From Lojkania enalia (taxonomy: Eukaryota; Ascomycota; Dothideomycetes; Pleosporales): 64,000 bases of DNA. A program made the translations under genes and the position numbers. The DNA lies in assembly GCA_010094045.1 (NCBI GenBank), contig ML986690.1:1-64000 (forward strand), given 5' to 3'. Positions within the stretch are counted from its first letter, which is position 1; each line of letters begins with the position of its first letter. Below the pieces are notes generated by a model. It was not told the DNA's origin. It saw nothing but the letters and a program-made list of their open reading frames with translations, and searched no databases. Below, piece by piece: positions 44,950 through 55,321 of the stretch.

Positions 44950-45569
44950 TTACACCCCCTGAAAATTATATAACCCCAACCCACACAGCACCCGATCCAC
45001 CGCCTCCTCCCCACTATCCACAAACACTGCGCCCAGAACGGCTTCCACTGCCGTCGCCAGGATCGAATCTCCGTCCTCCCCTTGTCTCAACACAAGCTGA
45101 ATGCCCTTATCGAACCCCAAATTCCTCGCCCTGTCCGCCAGAGCCTTCGGTGATAATAAGTTCTCGGAAATACGTGCCCAGCGCTCTGGTGGATATTAGC
45201 ATACTGACCAAACTCCACGCTTCCCACCAACAACATAAATGAATACAACCCCTATAAATATAAAATATGAAGAAGCACATAGGTAGAAAAAGGGAAAGAA
45301 ACCATACCGACTAGATGCTCTGCCTCGGCAAACCACCACATCCTACACACCAGTCCCTCCATAACTTTGCGCCCCAATATCGCCAGCCCTGTGTTCCAGC
45401 TCACCCTGTACACCTCCATGTCAGCTATGCACAGCACGCGGAGTGCTTCATCTGCCAAATTCTTGTTTTTGAATACATATCCGATGATGTATTCGCATTG
45501 CAGGATGCGCGGGGAGACGTCGTGGGGATGGACAGTGGTTGCCATGGTATAATTTTCAGAATAATGCAT
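44950..45569 (-). CDS. Catalytically degenerate RNase III-like protein (about 165 aa)
   Basis: Exons 45308-45569 and 44950-45185; the 122-bp intron has GTATGG and CCACCAG, phase 1. Met codons at 45569 and 45545 are both possible, giving 165 or 157 residues. The fold matches the protein at 17041-17619: C-E-Y-I-I-G-Y-V-F-K-N-K, a stretch N-T-G-L-A-I-L-G-R-K-V-M at the signature position, and D-S-I-L-A-T-A-V-E-A-V-L-G-A-V-F-V-D-S-G in the second half. Of the five catalytic acids only the last Glu (135 counting from 45569) remains; the others are Thr, Ala, Arg and Thr. It therefore should not cut RNA. Non-catalytic RNase III folds are known in mitochondrial ribosomal proteins, but this protein is shorter and no mitochondrial leader is evident. 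It may partner the active protein; that is inference. Confidence 0.75.
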
Positions 45570-45772
45570 GCTAAGGAGAGCCGGGGATGTAGGGGTCTAC
45601 TTAATATTTAGGGGCGTTTGGTACTGTGAATTTTGCCAGCATCACTCCATGCTACGAAGATTGAATGATTGATGAATTGCTCTATGGAGAAATCTTTAGT
45701 CCTTGTCCATGGATTTAACCTTGAACTTTACTGCAATACCTAGACATGGAAAAAGACTACAGCAAAATTCCA

Positions 45773-46792
45773 CTACTCCGAAGCCTCAGCGGCACCCGCC
45801 GGCTTAAGCACCCCGCGTAGCACAAGCTCCTCCCAGAATCCCACCAGGATCCGGAGTTTCTCCCTCTCCACCCGGAGTTCCTCTTTGTGGAACTCTACTG
45901 GAGGCCAGAACCGACCGCTGTGGAGGTCTCTCTCCACGGCAATCACATCCAGTTCTAACTTAGTGATGGGCATTGAAGCAGTTAGATAGTGTTCTGACTT
46001 TTTGATGACCCCATTAGCCATGTCCTCCTTTTCTTCCTCCCCCTCCCAACTCCCGTGCTTGATCTCCTCTTCGTTGACCACCGCACCACCGATTAGGCGT
46101 TTGGATTCTGCAATCTCCGCTTCAAGGCAGAGAACTATCTCCTTCAGGCCTAAGGCCACAACGTGAAGCGATTTAGCGGTCATTTGGGCGCCTAGGGTTC
46201 GGTTTAGGTAAGTGACCCATATATGTGGCATCGTTCCAGAGATAGTGATTTTGGTGAGCTGAGTAATTGAAGAGACAGCTTTGAGAATGCCAATGTGAAG
46301 GATCATGGAATTTGTGTCATCTGCGGAGAAGTTGGGCAGGGACAACGTAAGAGAACGGAGCTTTGTAGCGTGGGTAGATATCATGGATAATGTAATGATT
46401 TGGCTTCTGACGAATGCAGCCCGAGTGCATTCGACAGCTAGCTTCAGTTGTTTGTCCTCGGACGTGGAAGGCTTGAGCACACGGATGGGCGTCTGCAGAG
46501 ATCCTAGATATTCTACATTCCTGCGTCCGATGCTCTGCGTCCATATAGCCAAAACTGGTCGGCCCGCGAAGCGCATGTCATTCATGTGAAAGTGATTGAA
46601 ATGGTACATAACGAAGACAGCGAGAGTATAGATATCCCTAGACGTGTAGAGGATTGCAGTGTCGAGATTTGGCGAAGCGGAAACAGTATTAGCGGTGCGG
46701 TGCTCAATGACAATCTCCCTGTCAGCAAGTACTTCCCGTACGATCATAACCTTTAACTCCATCGCGATACTGGAGAGGGAAGGAGTCGCCAT
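45773..46792 (-). CDS. Hypothetical protein with F-box/2EXR-like N-terminus (339 aa)
   Basis: Single exon, ATG 46792. The opening M-E-L-K-V-M-I-V-R-E-V-L resembles the first helix of F-box or 2EXR proteins. A DIYTLAVFVMYHFNHFHMND stretch follows, then a region with leucine-rich character (LRSLTLSLPNFSADDT, ITQLTKITISG). The second half is helical and charged (EEEIKHGSWEGEEEKEDM). No zinc ligands, signal peptide or transmembrane helix. The fungal family has many unassigned members, so function is unknown. Its strand matches the neighbouring RNase III-like and F-box genes, but the spacing does not suggest a shared promoter. Confidence 0.75.
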   Translation of the reverse strand: MATPSLSSIAMELKVMIVREVLADREIVIEHRTANTVSASPNLDTAILYTSRDIYTLAVFVMYHFNHFHMNDMRFAGRPVLAIWTQSIGRRNVEYLGSLQTPIRVLKPSTSEDKQLKLAVECTRAAFVRSQIITLSMISTHATKLRSLTLSLPNFSADDTNSMILHIGILKAVSSITQLTKITISGTMPHIWVTYLNRTLGAQMTAKSLHVVALGLKEIVLCLEAEIAESKRLIGGAVVNEEEIKHGSWEGEEEKEDMANGVIKKSEHYLTASMPITKLELDVIAVERDLHSGRFWPPVEFHKEELRVEREKLRILVGFWEELVLRGVLKPAGAAEASE

Positions 46793-47514
46793 GATGGTTA
46801 GTGAGGAGTTGAATCGTTAACACGGACAAGGCTGATTGAAGCGCATAGATGATAGGAAGGCTTCAGGGGTCGAAAGCATTAGGCTCCTTGCTGATGCAGG
46901 GAAAGCGTTAATCCTATTCATAAAATCGCCTTTGCTTCCTAGCTGATGCGAGGAAAACCGAGCAATCTAGGTGCGGTACGCAACACACCGGTATCGATTC
47001 CTCCCAAATTGGGAAGCCACTCAACCGCGTGGATAGCTTTCAGATTTTCTAAACGTAGAAAGAAGCTAGACTCTTGCGATCAGTAACAGTACAACACGGG
47101 CGCAGAAACAGATCGCGAATTGTGCGAAATGATGTGCAATGGAGTATGGTGGTGCGGAGAGAAAGAGTGGGGAGTAAGGAGGGGGCATAGAGCGGAAGAG
47201 TGGGAATGTCTACGGAGGCAGAAGTTGTGCCCTTCTAATTGGGAGTGTTGCAGACGCAGGCGACTGTCTAATTAAGCAGTCACATGACAATAGGCAGAAC
47301 GACTAGAAATCCGACAGGGAAGTAGCACAAGGCAGAAGATGATATCTTCGTATTCGGGCGTATTCCTGACTCAACATGAACAGGTAGTCTATACCCCTCG
47401 CTGAATGCGTTCGCGTATCGGAATTGTTCAATGCCTATGTGCTCATTATATGCTAAAACTTACCAAGGGAGTGCGTCGCTCCATGAACTCTATTGCCGTA
47501 TGATGACATTTTTG
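46793..47514. other. Intergenic, no gene seen
   Basis: About 0.7 kb between two minus-strand genes. Holds the promoter of the 339-aa protein and the 3' flank of the F-box gene. No special motif seen. Confidence 0.5.
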
Positions 47515-48877
47515 TTACCTGTCGGACGAAGCAGAACTAGCACCGCTAGATAATGGCCTTTCGCCAGCTTCGGCCGCTAAGTCCTTTCCGCCAAGTACGA
47601 CTCTTTGACACCAAGAACACCAGCTCCTCAGCTTACCATTCACTTCTCGCTCAAGACACTGAATCCTTCTTTCCTTCTCATCCTCATAAAATTTTACACA
47701 CTCGCCAACACGAACCTGCTTCTTAGATTTCATCTTGAACACACCACCGATGCCTTCAATTTCTTGAGCATGATAGCTTGGACCTCCCCGCCTATATGCG
47801 TCTTTGCCAACGCGTGTGCTCAGAGCTACCGCATCGCAGTCCGTCTCGTGCTCAACGATCTTAGCAGCCAAACAGCTAGACGTTCTCCCGCACTCTACAC
47901 CTTCATTTCCTTCGCCCGCACCAACACCATAGCCCCCATTGTGATGGGTGAATTGAGTGCGCCAGTTCCAAGCATTCATGTACATGTCATCAGCATTCTT
48001 AAGCTGTTGTCCGCATGGTTGGCATAGCCACACCAAAGTATCGCAGCAACAGGGCGTCCTCTCAAACGCGGGCGCTGTAAAAGAGTGAGGTACGTTATCG
48101 TCGAACAGTGGCGGGCGCGGATCTGGGGAGGCAGGCGGCGAGGGTGTGCTATTCGAGTCGGAGCGAGAGCGCGGGGAAGCTGTGAGGAGGTGCAGGGGAG
48201 CCTTCGTGCAAGCTCTGCAGAGTCGGCGATGTCGTCTCCGAGTAGCAGGAGCCGGCGGAGGCTTGATGATGCAATTCTGATCCATTATGAGCAATCGAAT
48301 TAACTAGACCGTTTCGAGGAAACACAGACCCGACAAACAACGCCCCCGCAACGCTGGCACTCGCTCACCATGTCCCGCGCACATTTGCCAACCTTCCCGC
48401 TCATCAATTGCCGCGCATACGAGAAGGTGCTATGCGACTCTTTCAGCTTCCTAGCAAGTTTGCTGCCCATATCGGCGTCCTCGAAGACGCAGCGTAGGGA
48501 GCGCTTCACGAGCTGATCGCGGTACTCAAGTAGGTTGGCGCGAAACTGCCTACACGTTCGCGAGAGGTTGTGTAGAGAGTTGAGATCGAGCTGGCTTGCG
48601 AGCTGTCTCACAATACTGTGCGGTTGACCTGGTTAGCATACAACAGCGCGTGGAGCCAAGTCCTTGCTGAGGTTTAGGCTCACGGATAACAGCTCAGGGC
48701 AGCTGAAAATCCATTGATGTTAGGGTTCGGTCTGTTAACTTCCTCGCCCCTGTGTCTGCCATCATCGTAGCCAGCCGCCGCGAGTGAGTGATGCAGTGGC
48801 TTGACGTTTAGAAAACTAGACGCGTTAAGTGCAGGGTTTGACGACGCGTCGTCGTCGAGGTCAACTATAACCACCAT
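47515..48877 (-). CDS. F-box protein with cysteine-pair motifs (413 aa)
   Basis: Exons 48684-48877, 48330-48615 and 47515-48276; introns of 68 bp (branch TGCTAAC) and 53 bp. The F-box core is I-V-R-Q-L-A-S-Q-L-D-L-N-S-L-H-N-L-S-R-T-C-R, just after the first junction. Then C-Q-R-C-G-G-V-V-C-R-N-C-I-I-K-P-P spans the second junction, followed by R-H-R-R-L-C-R-A-C, C-C-C-D and L-C-Q-P-C-G, and C-S-W-C near the end. These cysteine pairs recur in a fungal F-box family and probably bind zinc. F-box proteins join Skp1-Cul1 ubiquitin ligases. The start is less certain: ATG 48877 gives an acidic, Asn/Ser-rich leader. The usual L-P-x-E-L-L of the box appears in the wrong frame before the first intron (C-P-E-L-L-S), so that junction or the assembly may hide a one-base problem. 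Confidence 0.72.
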
Positions 48878-49587
48878 CGCGAGAAATAATGGCAACAGCG
48901 AGTGGCATTGAAGCCAGAAAGAAGCACGAGAGCGAGAAACGAGAGATGTGGATATGTAGAGGTGATAGGAAGAGCAATCACCGTTGATGACGATCTGATT
49001 CTAACTGTCCCGCCTGGTGGCTTTGTCCGTGGCGGGGCAACTCCCTAGTCTCGGTTCGCGCTTCGGCCTAGTGGCACCCGCACGTGACGTAATTCTTCAT
49101 TCCTTGGCAAGGGCTATTATTTCGGTAGATAGATGGCAAGGGTGTATTCTGCCTGCTGAATTGTGTGGAATATAAGTATATGGTATATACTAAGAATTCA
49201 ATATGCATAGATTCTTTGCCAGATATAGTAGAACCGTTCGGAAGAACATTGATGGCTGCATCGACAAGAGTTTCTAATGCCAATGCACTCGACTAATGTA
49301 TATTCTCGATGGCAGATTTGGTATAACGTGATTTTAATTCGGGCGGATATCTTGCCTCGGAGCATTTGAATAATAAGCGCTTGTATGGGAGAAGTGGTAC
49401 CGAAACAAAAAACATGTACAAGCTTCTTGCCACGATCTACAAAAACGCACCCAAATTATGGTCCCGATGCGCCAGTGATACATTCAAACCATATGCCCTA
49501 AGTGGACTATATGCCTCATTTTGTGAAATAATTACCAGCCTCACACCGCTGATATATGCAGGACGCGCATCCAGTACGGTAGACTCC
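48878..49587. other. Intergenic, AT-rich
   Basis: No gene. Short overlapping frames on both strands only. Confidence 0.45.
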
Positions 49588-49923
49588 CTACATCTGCGAA
49601 AACAATCTCCGTATCCTCGATTTAATATCTTCGGATAGCACGTTCCTGCTGAGCATAATTTCGTTGTTGCGAAGTCCACCTCGTCGATCCGAGGGCTCAT
49701 ATCTCCGCTTTGTTGGCTCTGTCTTTGCAGAGTGCATTGAGATCTTCATGGACCCTTTCTTCCCAGTTTGGTTCGAGGACGGTGAATGCGTCGCCGTAGT
49801 TGGCCGGGTGAGCACATCGGCATAGTCTAGAGTTAAGGCGACTTCTTCGTCGATCCACTCTAGTGAATCATGTGAGATCAGGGAAGTCGTGGTGCTGGAG
49901 GAACAATTGGCTGGGCACCGCAT
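49588..49923 (-). CDS. Possible small gene or terminal exon (111 aa)
   Basis: ATG 49923, stop 49588. The product is Ser/Thr/Arg-rich with sequence such as EWIDEEVALTLDYADVL and ends SEDIKSRIRRLFSQM. It looks more protein-like than its surroundings, and a CGACCAG splice-acceptor-like sequence lies just upstream, so it may be a last exon. No family recognised; no upstream exon found. Confidence 0.3.
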   Translation of the reverse strand: MRCPANCSSSTTTSLISHDSLEWIDEEVALTLDYADVLTRPTTATHSPSSNQTGKKGSMKISMHSAKTEPTKRRYEPSDRRGGLRNNEIMLSRNVLSEDIKSRIRRLFSQM

Positions 49924-50516
49924 GGTCCGCACGCCTGGTCGCAGTCTCCTTCATACACGTTCCCTGTATGAATGACATAGATAATCTGCCTAGAGGTCAC
50001 ACATGAAGTTGTGGTTAGTGGAAATCGTGAATTTGTAAAAGCTCATAGTGCTTGTACAGATATATCAGTTTGATTAAACAGTTCGTAGATATTCCGGAAT
50101 TTGCATCATAATAGCGGCAGGAAGTTCTATACGACTTTTTTTTTTTTCTCACGGTCATTCATGGCACCTGTTTAGCATGATAAATTGTGGCAAAAAAAGA
50201 TAAATCTATTGGGGATGTTCGCCCATATAGCCATTAGATTTTCCTTTTATCACTATTACGGTCTAAGTCATTATTCTACTTTTGTATATGTGCAATTCTT
50301 GTAACTCCTTTCTTCGGGACACTCTTCCACTAGGGCTACTAGCATAGCGTGAAGTAAGAAACGCGCGATATAGACTTCGCCTTCTCCTTCTCCTCATCCG
50401 ATGCCTCGCGTTACCTAAGAATTCGACTGCTATTTAACTATGGAAGCACTGCGTAGCAAATGAATCGTTCAACTGGTAAAAGGACTTATTTCAGAGAGAT
50501 GGTTAGTAGACTCGCG
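49924..50516. other. Intergenic, AT-rich, no gene
   Basis: Contains a T run at 50135-50147 and the 3' flank of the COG8 gene. Confidence 0.5.
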
Positions 50517-52019
50517 CTAGTGGCTCGGACTGACTGTCCGATCAACCGGACTCGACATCCTACTAGCCCCTACACCCGAGGCCAGCAACTCTAGTCTACT
50601 CGCCTGCACGCGATGTTTCTTCATTACCTCGATCCACTCTTCAAGATCCTTATCCTCTATCTCGTCTTCATTGCCGAGCTCCGCCCGTAAATCTTCCTCG
50701 AGTAGCGCGACCATCATGCTAAAATCTCCGCCCAGTCGTCCTAGCGAGCCCGCGCAATAAAGCACCTGAGTCAGCAGGGAATCTCGTGATGATCGATCTT
50801 GCACATTTGGGAGGTATGTGCGAAGGGTTTCGAACAGCATATCGACTAGATGAAGGGGGAAAGTGGCAAGAGCCGAAGGAATTGGCTGAAGGGGGTTTTC
50901 CTCTGCACCCGTAGATACCGTGACAACCAGCGCTGACGTCTCGGATTCTAGTCCGGTGCCCGGTGCAGGTAGAGCTGATGGAAAGATGGATTTGTACATA
51001 GAGATGATGGCAAAACTCTGTTCTCGGAAAAGCTCAATGTACTGCTTCAAGAAGCGGCCAGTCTGCTGACCGGCCGCCCATCCGGTATTGCTAGGCCTGC
51101 GATCATTGGGATTGAGGCGGGCTATAGTTTCTTGATCTGCAAGCTCACGGAGCGGATCTAGGGCAGATAACATATTTTCTAGACATGCTAGACGGCATAC
51201 TAGAAAAAGTGCACCCAGACTGCCCTCGCCGCGGCTGATGCTAGAAGGCGTCTTGCTAGTCCAAGATTCGTCGAGTTCCGGGGCCACACGGCGAAGCCAG
51301 CCTATTGTTCGCATTGCACCTGCCAGCTTGATGCCCTGATATTGGAGGGACGTGATCAAGTTGGCCGTCATAGTCTTCATCTCCCGCTCGGCCTGAGATG
51401 AAATGGATGAGATGAGCTGTGAAGTCGGGTATAGCGTATGCAGGCGCTTGATGTGCGCATAGAGGTCTAGAGCAGACGCATAGTTGGCGCTGCTCGCCGA
51501 GGAAGCTGCCGTCGCGGAGGGTTGTGCAGGCGCGGTGGACGAGATGGCAGACGACAGTAGGGTGGGAAGGTCCAGAACATCCGAGACGCGGTCAATGTTT
51601 CTCGCCAGCAGCATTGCCTTTCTCCGCCTGTCTAGGATGGCGTTCTCCGTGCTCTTGCTGTACTTGTCCGCGAAGCGTTGCGCCGCCGTCTCCAGCTTCG
51701 GCAGCTCAGCCTGAACTGTTGCTGCATCGTAGCCGATCTTTGAGAGCGCATCACCGAGGTGGGCGAGGTGGTCGGTCGATGATATTATCGGCCTGTGTGA
51801 GCGTTTCGAGAGGGCCTGCAGCGAGCGCAGGATTGATTGCGAGCTCTGCAGCAGCGATTGCTGTTCGGAGGAGGTGAGGGCGGCGAGCGGGAGGGTCGTC
51901 AAGCGCGAGAGGTAAGCCGTCGTCACCGCATCTGTTGCCGAGGGCGCGCCAACTGACCGTGGAGCAGCATCCTGGGCGTCAAAGTAGGGTACCAAGAGCT
52001 CGTACAGGGGATCGGCCAT
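50517..52019 (-). CDS. COG8: Conserved oligomeric Golgi complex subunit 8 (Dor1 family), 500 aa
   Basis: Single exon from ATG 52019. COG8 belongs to lobe B of the COG tethering complex that recycles glycosylation enzymes within the Golgi. Seen: M-A-D-P-L-Y-E-L-L at the start, Y-L-S-R-L-T-T-L-P-L, and the Dor1-type helical run with S-Q-S-I-L-R-S-L-Q-A-L-S-K-R-S-H, L-G-D-A-L-S-K-I-G and R-R-K-A-M-L-L-A-R-N-I-D-R-V-S-D-V-L-D-L-P. Further on are L-I-T-S-L-Q-Y-Q-G-I-K-L-A-G-A-M-R-T-I-G-W-L-R and a conserved F-L-K-Q-Y-I-E-L-F-R-E-Q-S-F. An acidic segment and a Ser-rich tail close the protein. It is fairly short for the family but complete. It shares a 149-bp divergent promoter with the UBE2O-like gene. 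Confidence 0.88.
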   Translation of the reverse strand: MADPLYELLVPYFDAQDAAPRSVGAPSATDAVTTAYLSRLTTLPLAALTSSEQQSLLQSSQSILRSLQALSKRSHRPIISSTDHLAHLGDALSKIGYDAATVQAELPKLETAAQRFADKYSKSTENAILDRRRKAMLLARNIDRVSDVLDLPTLLSSAISSTAPAQPSATAASSASSANYASALDLYAHIKRLHTLYPTSQLISSISSQAEREMKTMTANLITSLQYQGIKLAGAMRTIGWLRRVAPELDESWTSKTPSSISRGEGSLGALFLVCRLACLENMLSALDPLRELADQETIARLNPNDRRPSNTGWAAGQQTGRFLKQYIELFREQSFAIISMYKSIFPSALPAPGTGLESETSALVVTVSTGAEENPLQPIPSALATFPLHLVDMLFETLRTYLPNVQDRSSRDSLLTQVLYCAGSLGRLGGDFSMMVALLEEDLRAELGNEDEIEDKDLEEWIEVMKKHRVQASRLELLASGVGASRMSSPVDRTVSPSH

Positions 52020-52168
52020 TGTGGACGTGAATGGTGCTTTTTTGGGTGGTGCTGTCAAAGACCCTTTGAACCGTGGAGCGTGGGCAGGTCTTCACATGCC
52101 GCTCGGTTGGCTTAGATCCCTGCAGGCTGCGGTCATCTTCGCTAGTACGCGCTGCAGTTTATGTCGCC
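52020..52168. promoter_or_regulatory. Shared divergent promoter of COG8 and the UBE2O-like gene
   Basis: Only 149 bp separate the two ATGs on opposite strands, so both core promoters and leaders must fit here. No TATA box is visible. Confidence 0.65.
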
Positions 52169-55100
52169 ATGGGGGACGACAACGAAGAAGCGAACAATTA
52201 TCTTTCTCCAGAAGACGCAAACGGCCGACGACGTAGCTGCTGGCTTGAGCGCTGGCTGGCCTACCTTTTCGAAGACCGCTTCCTCTCCTCCGTTACCCCC
52301 GAAGGCGGCGCCCTAGATCCTCGCCACGACCGCCAACGCCTACCGCCAACGAACTCCACGGCCTCACGCCCAATTCCTCATCTCATCCCTGCCGCCACTT
52401 TTGTCGGCATGGATGGAGACGGCCTGCGGTTCTGCGTGGAGGACAGCGTCGGCCTCAAGGATGACATGCTTGTTTTTGGTGTCGTTGACCGCACATTTGG
52501 TGATGTCGACTCACATGAGCCTCGACCCCAGCGAGATTACCTTGAAGACATTGAGCGACACAACGATATCTCGAGGGAGCAGTTCAACAAATTCATGAAG
52601 ACGGGCATCCCGCCGCAGGGTACTGTGCTGGTGTCCTGGCAAACAGAGGAAAAGACCGAATTAATTCCAGAGGCAAAACTTGAACTGCTGGACCGGGCGT
52701 TGTATGTGGGCGATGTCGTCAAGAGGAATGCAACGAACCCCATGAGCGGCACTGTGATTGGAACGCGGGCAATCTGCACGCTTCTCCCCACCACTATGCG
52801 CCCGGACATGCAGCGGATCCAGAACGTTGTTGATGAATTGGCAATTAGATGCGTTCCAGCAGACGAGCTCATCAATGTTCATGAATATGTTGAGGGCGCG
52901 CTTGTCATCTACAACGACTGGGTCGGACGAATAGATCATGTCTACGATGAAGTGACAGTGAAGCTCTTGAATAACTCCGTCGTCGTCGTGGAGAGTCCGG
53001 ACGATCTAGAACCTGAGGATCCCAATGTCGATCGGCTAAGCATAGGCGATAGGGTGACTACTAAGAAGAAGAATTTACGGAGAGGGTGCTGGAAATATGG
53101 GGCATTCGACCCGAACGTACGCCCGTTTGGCATTGTTGTGGAGACTCGCACCACCATGATCACTGTCCACTGGCTTGCAAGAAGGTTTCTTAAACGAGAA
53201 GCCACTGCGGCCGACACTTTAGAACCACCGAATGAACTATACACCGATGAGCTGGAGAGCGCTGAATTCCACATTTATGATGCCGCTCGGGGCACTCTCG
53301 GTACGCTTCCCGTCTCATCTAATGGCACTGATCCATCGTATCATGTCGCTGAGGTAGCAATCGGCGATCGTGTACGGTTCAAAGACGTGACGGCAGCTGC
53401 GGTAAAGTACGATGGCAAACAGACATTACCCAGCGGCGTAGCCGTCGGCAAGCTGAGAACTATACCTCGAACGGAGACGTTAGGCTATGACATGAATGTC
53501 TTCATCGTCGTGCAAACTCATACACATGTCACCGTGCAGTGGCAAGACCTGTCCATCACTGAAGATAACAGCTCAAACCTGATCCCGGACCCAAACGTTG
53601 GAGATGATGACGAAGTATGGCCAGGAGAGATAGTATGCACAAAGGAGCAGCGCAGGCTAGAAGACTCGGATGTTTCATGGACGAATGAACCAGCCAAAGT
53701 CGGAGTGGTGCAGTCGGTGAAATCACGCGACCGCATAGCAACTGTAAAATGGTTCGAAAGTCCTCGCATTCGATTTCTAGGGGAAGACTTGATCCCACCC
53801 GCTGAGACTGGCAAACTCTCCGATATAGCTGAAGAAGTTAGTTTATACGACATCCGCTCTACTCCCAGTTTGACACGACGCCGGGGTGACTTCGTATTAA
53901 TCCATCCAGATTCGTCTCTATTGACCGCCAATGGAGAACTTGCGTCGAACGCTAATGATATGACTAGCTGGTTTGGTGAGGTCATTGACCTAGGCCTAGA
54001 AGGATACCTTACTATAAGACTTGGTGCAGCCAAACCAGTGACAGACGTTCGAGTTCAGATCGAGCGGGTAACACTCGTATATAGTAGCGATATGGACAGC
54101 CACCTTGACTTCATGCCCGAACTTGACGAAGAAACTGAAGAGGAAGCCGATGAGAATAGTTCAGAATTCGAATCTGCATCCTTTAATGAGATGTGGGTGG
54201 AGTATGAGGGCATGGATGGGGAGCCCGTCGAAAATAGTAACGAAGATGATTGGTCGACAGAAGACGAGGAGACTGATGAAGATACTTCTATGCCAGACCT
54301 CGAACACGTAGAAGATATCGACACTTCTAAAACTACCCCGGAATTTCACTCCGATACAGAACGAAAAGAGGCCCACATGCTTCTCGACCAGACGTCACCA
54401 ACAAGTACAAGTCTGCTGCAGAGCATCCCCGGTCCATTCCCAAACACATCCGCATCAATGCCTGCGCTTTCAGAAAATGCTACCCACGTATGCAGCTCAT
54501 CGCTAGTTTCATTCCTTATCCTTGATTCACCTCCACCACCTAATCATCATTATCATCAAAGATTGCCCGCATCCTCATCTACCTTAATGCGTCGCATTGC
54601 GAAAGAGCACAAAATTTTACGCAATTCCCTTCCCCCCGGAATCTTTGTTCGTACTTGGGAATCGCGCCTTGATCTTCTGCGTGTCCTCATGGTTGGTCCC
54701 TCTGACACGCCGTATGAGTACGCGCCCTTCATTATTGACTTCCACCTCGACTCTACCTACCCCTCACAAGCCCCTGAAGCGTTCTTCCATAGCTGGACGG
54801 AGGGCAACGGACCTGTAAATCCTAATCTCTACGAAGATGGCAAGATATGTTTGAGTTTACTTGGAACTTGGCATGCTGATGAGAGCAACGAAAGCTGGAG
54901 TCCAGGAAAGAGCACACTACTGCAAGTGCTCGTATCTATTATGGGACTCGTCCTTGTCAAGGAGCCATATTACAACGAAGCGGGATATGACGTCCATCGC
55001 CAAGCTCCAGAGACTAAGCTTGCTAGTGCCCTCTATACCGAGAGATCATATTTCCGTGCTCGAGCCTTCATTGCCTATGCCCTTTCGAACGATATACAGC

Positions 55101-55321
55101 CATTCCAGAATGAGCTCCGCAGTCTCTATCTCGATCAGTCAGAAGATGCTCCACAGCTGTTGGACCGAGCCATCAAGGCAGCAAATGCCATCCTTGAGCG
55201 AAGCGAAAAAAGGGTCGATGACGGCGAACGAGATGGGCTTAGTAAGATATCACTTGGGGCAGTTGTCATGCTGAAACGGCAGGTCACCAAGCTGGAGGCA
55301 CTAAGGGATAACTCTTCATAA
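52169..55321 (+). CDS. UBE2O-like giant ubiquitin-conjugating enzyme (E2/E3 hybrid), 1050 aa
   Basis: Single exon; ATG 52169 in GCCATGG context. An upstream in-frame extension lacks ATG. The N-terminal two thirds hold repeated beta-rich segments (V-G-D-V-V, I-G-D-R-V, P-G-E-I-V-C), as in UBE2O, then an acidic stretch (about 640-735). The UBC core lies at about residues 800-980: [21 protein letters not shown]-x-D-T-P-Y, and [18 protein letters not shown] with the active-site Cys at residue 894. [15 protein letters not shown] and E-P-Y-Y-N-E-A-G-Y follow, all typical of the UBE2O/BIRC6 group. UBE2O selects and ubiquitinates unassembled or basic proteins by itself. The fungal role is not established. 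Confidence 0.92.
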   Translation: MGDDNEEANNYLSPEDANGRRRSCWLERWLAYLFEDRFLSSVTPEGGALDPRHDRQRLPPTNSTASRPIPHLIPAATFVGMDGDGLRFCVEDSVGLKDDMLVFGVVDRTFGDVDSHEPRPQRDYLEDIERHNDISREQFNKFMKTGIPPQGTVLVSWQTEEKTELIPEAKLELLDRALYVGDVVKRNATNPMSGTVIGTRAICTLLPTTMRPDMQRIQNVVDELAIRCVPADELINVHEYVEGALVIYNDWVGRIDHVYDEVTVKLLNNSVVVVESPDDLEPEDPNVDRLSIGDRVTTKKKNLRRGCWKYGAFDPNVRPFGIVVETRTTMITVHWLARRFLKREATAADTLEPPNELYTDELESAEFHIYDAARGTLGTLPVSSNGTDPSYHVAEVAIGDRVRFKDVTAAAVKYDGKQTLPSGVAVGKLRTIPRTETLGYDMNVFIVVQTHTHVTVQWQDLSITEDNSSNLIPDPNVGDDDEVWPGEIVCTKEQRRLEDSDVSWTNEPAKVGVVQSVKSRDRIATVKWFESPRIRFLGEDLIPPAETGKLSDIAEEVSLYDIRSTPSLTRRRGDFVLIHPDSSLLTANGELASNANDMTSWFGEVIDLGLEGYLTIRLGAAKPVTDVRVQIERVTLVYSSDMDSHLDFMPELDEETEEEADENSSEFESASFNEMWVEYEGMDGEPVENSNEDDWSTEDEETDEDTSMPDLEHVEDIDTSKTTPEFHSDTERKEAHMLLDQTSPTSTSLLQSIPGPFPNTSASMPALSENATHVCSSSLVSFLILDSPPPPNHHYHQRLPASSSTLMRRIAKEHKILRNSLPPGIFVRTWESRLDLLRVLMVGPSDTPYEYAPFIIDFHLDSTYPSQAPEAFFHSWTEGNGPVNPNLYEDGKICLSLLGTWHADESNESWSPGKSTLLQVLVSIMGLVLVKEPYYNEAGYDVHRQAPETKLASALYTERSYFRARAFIAYALSNDIQPFQNELRSLYLDQSEDAPQLLDRAIKAANAILERSEKRVDDGERDGLSKISLGAVVMLKRQVTKLEALRDNSS

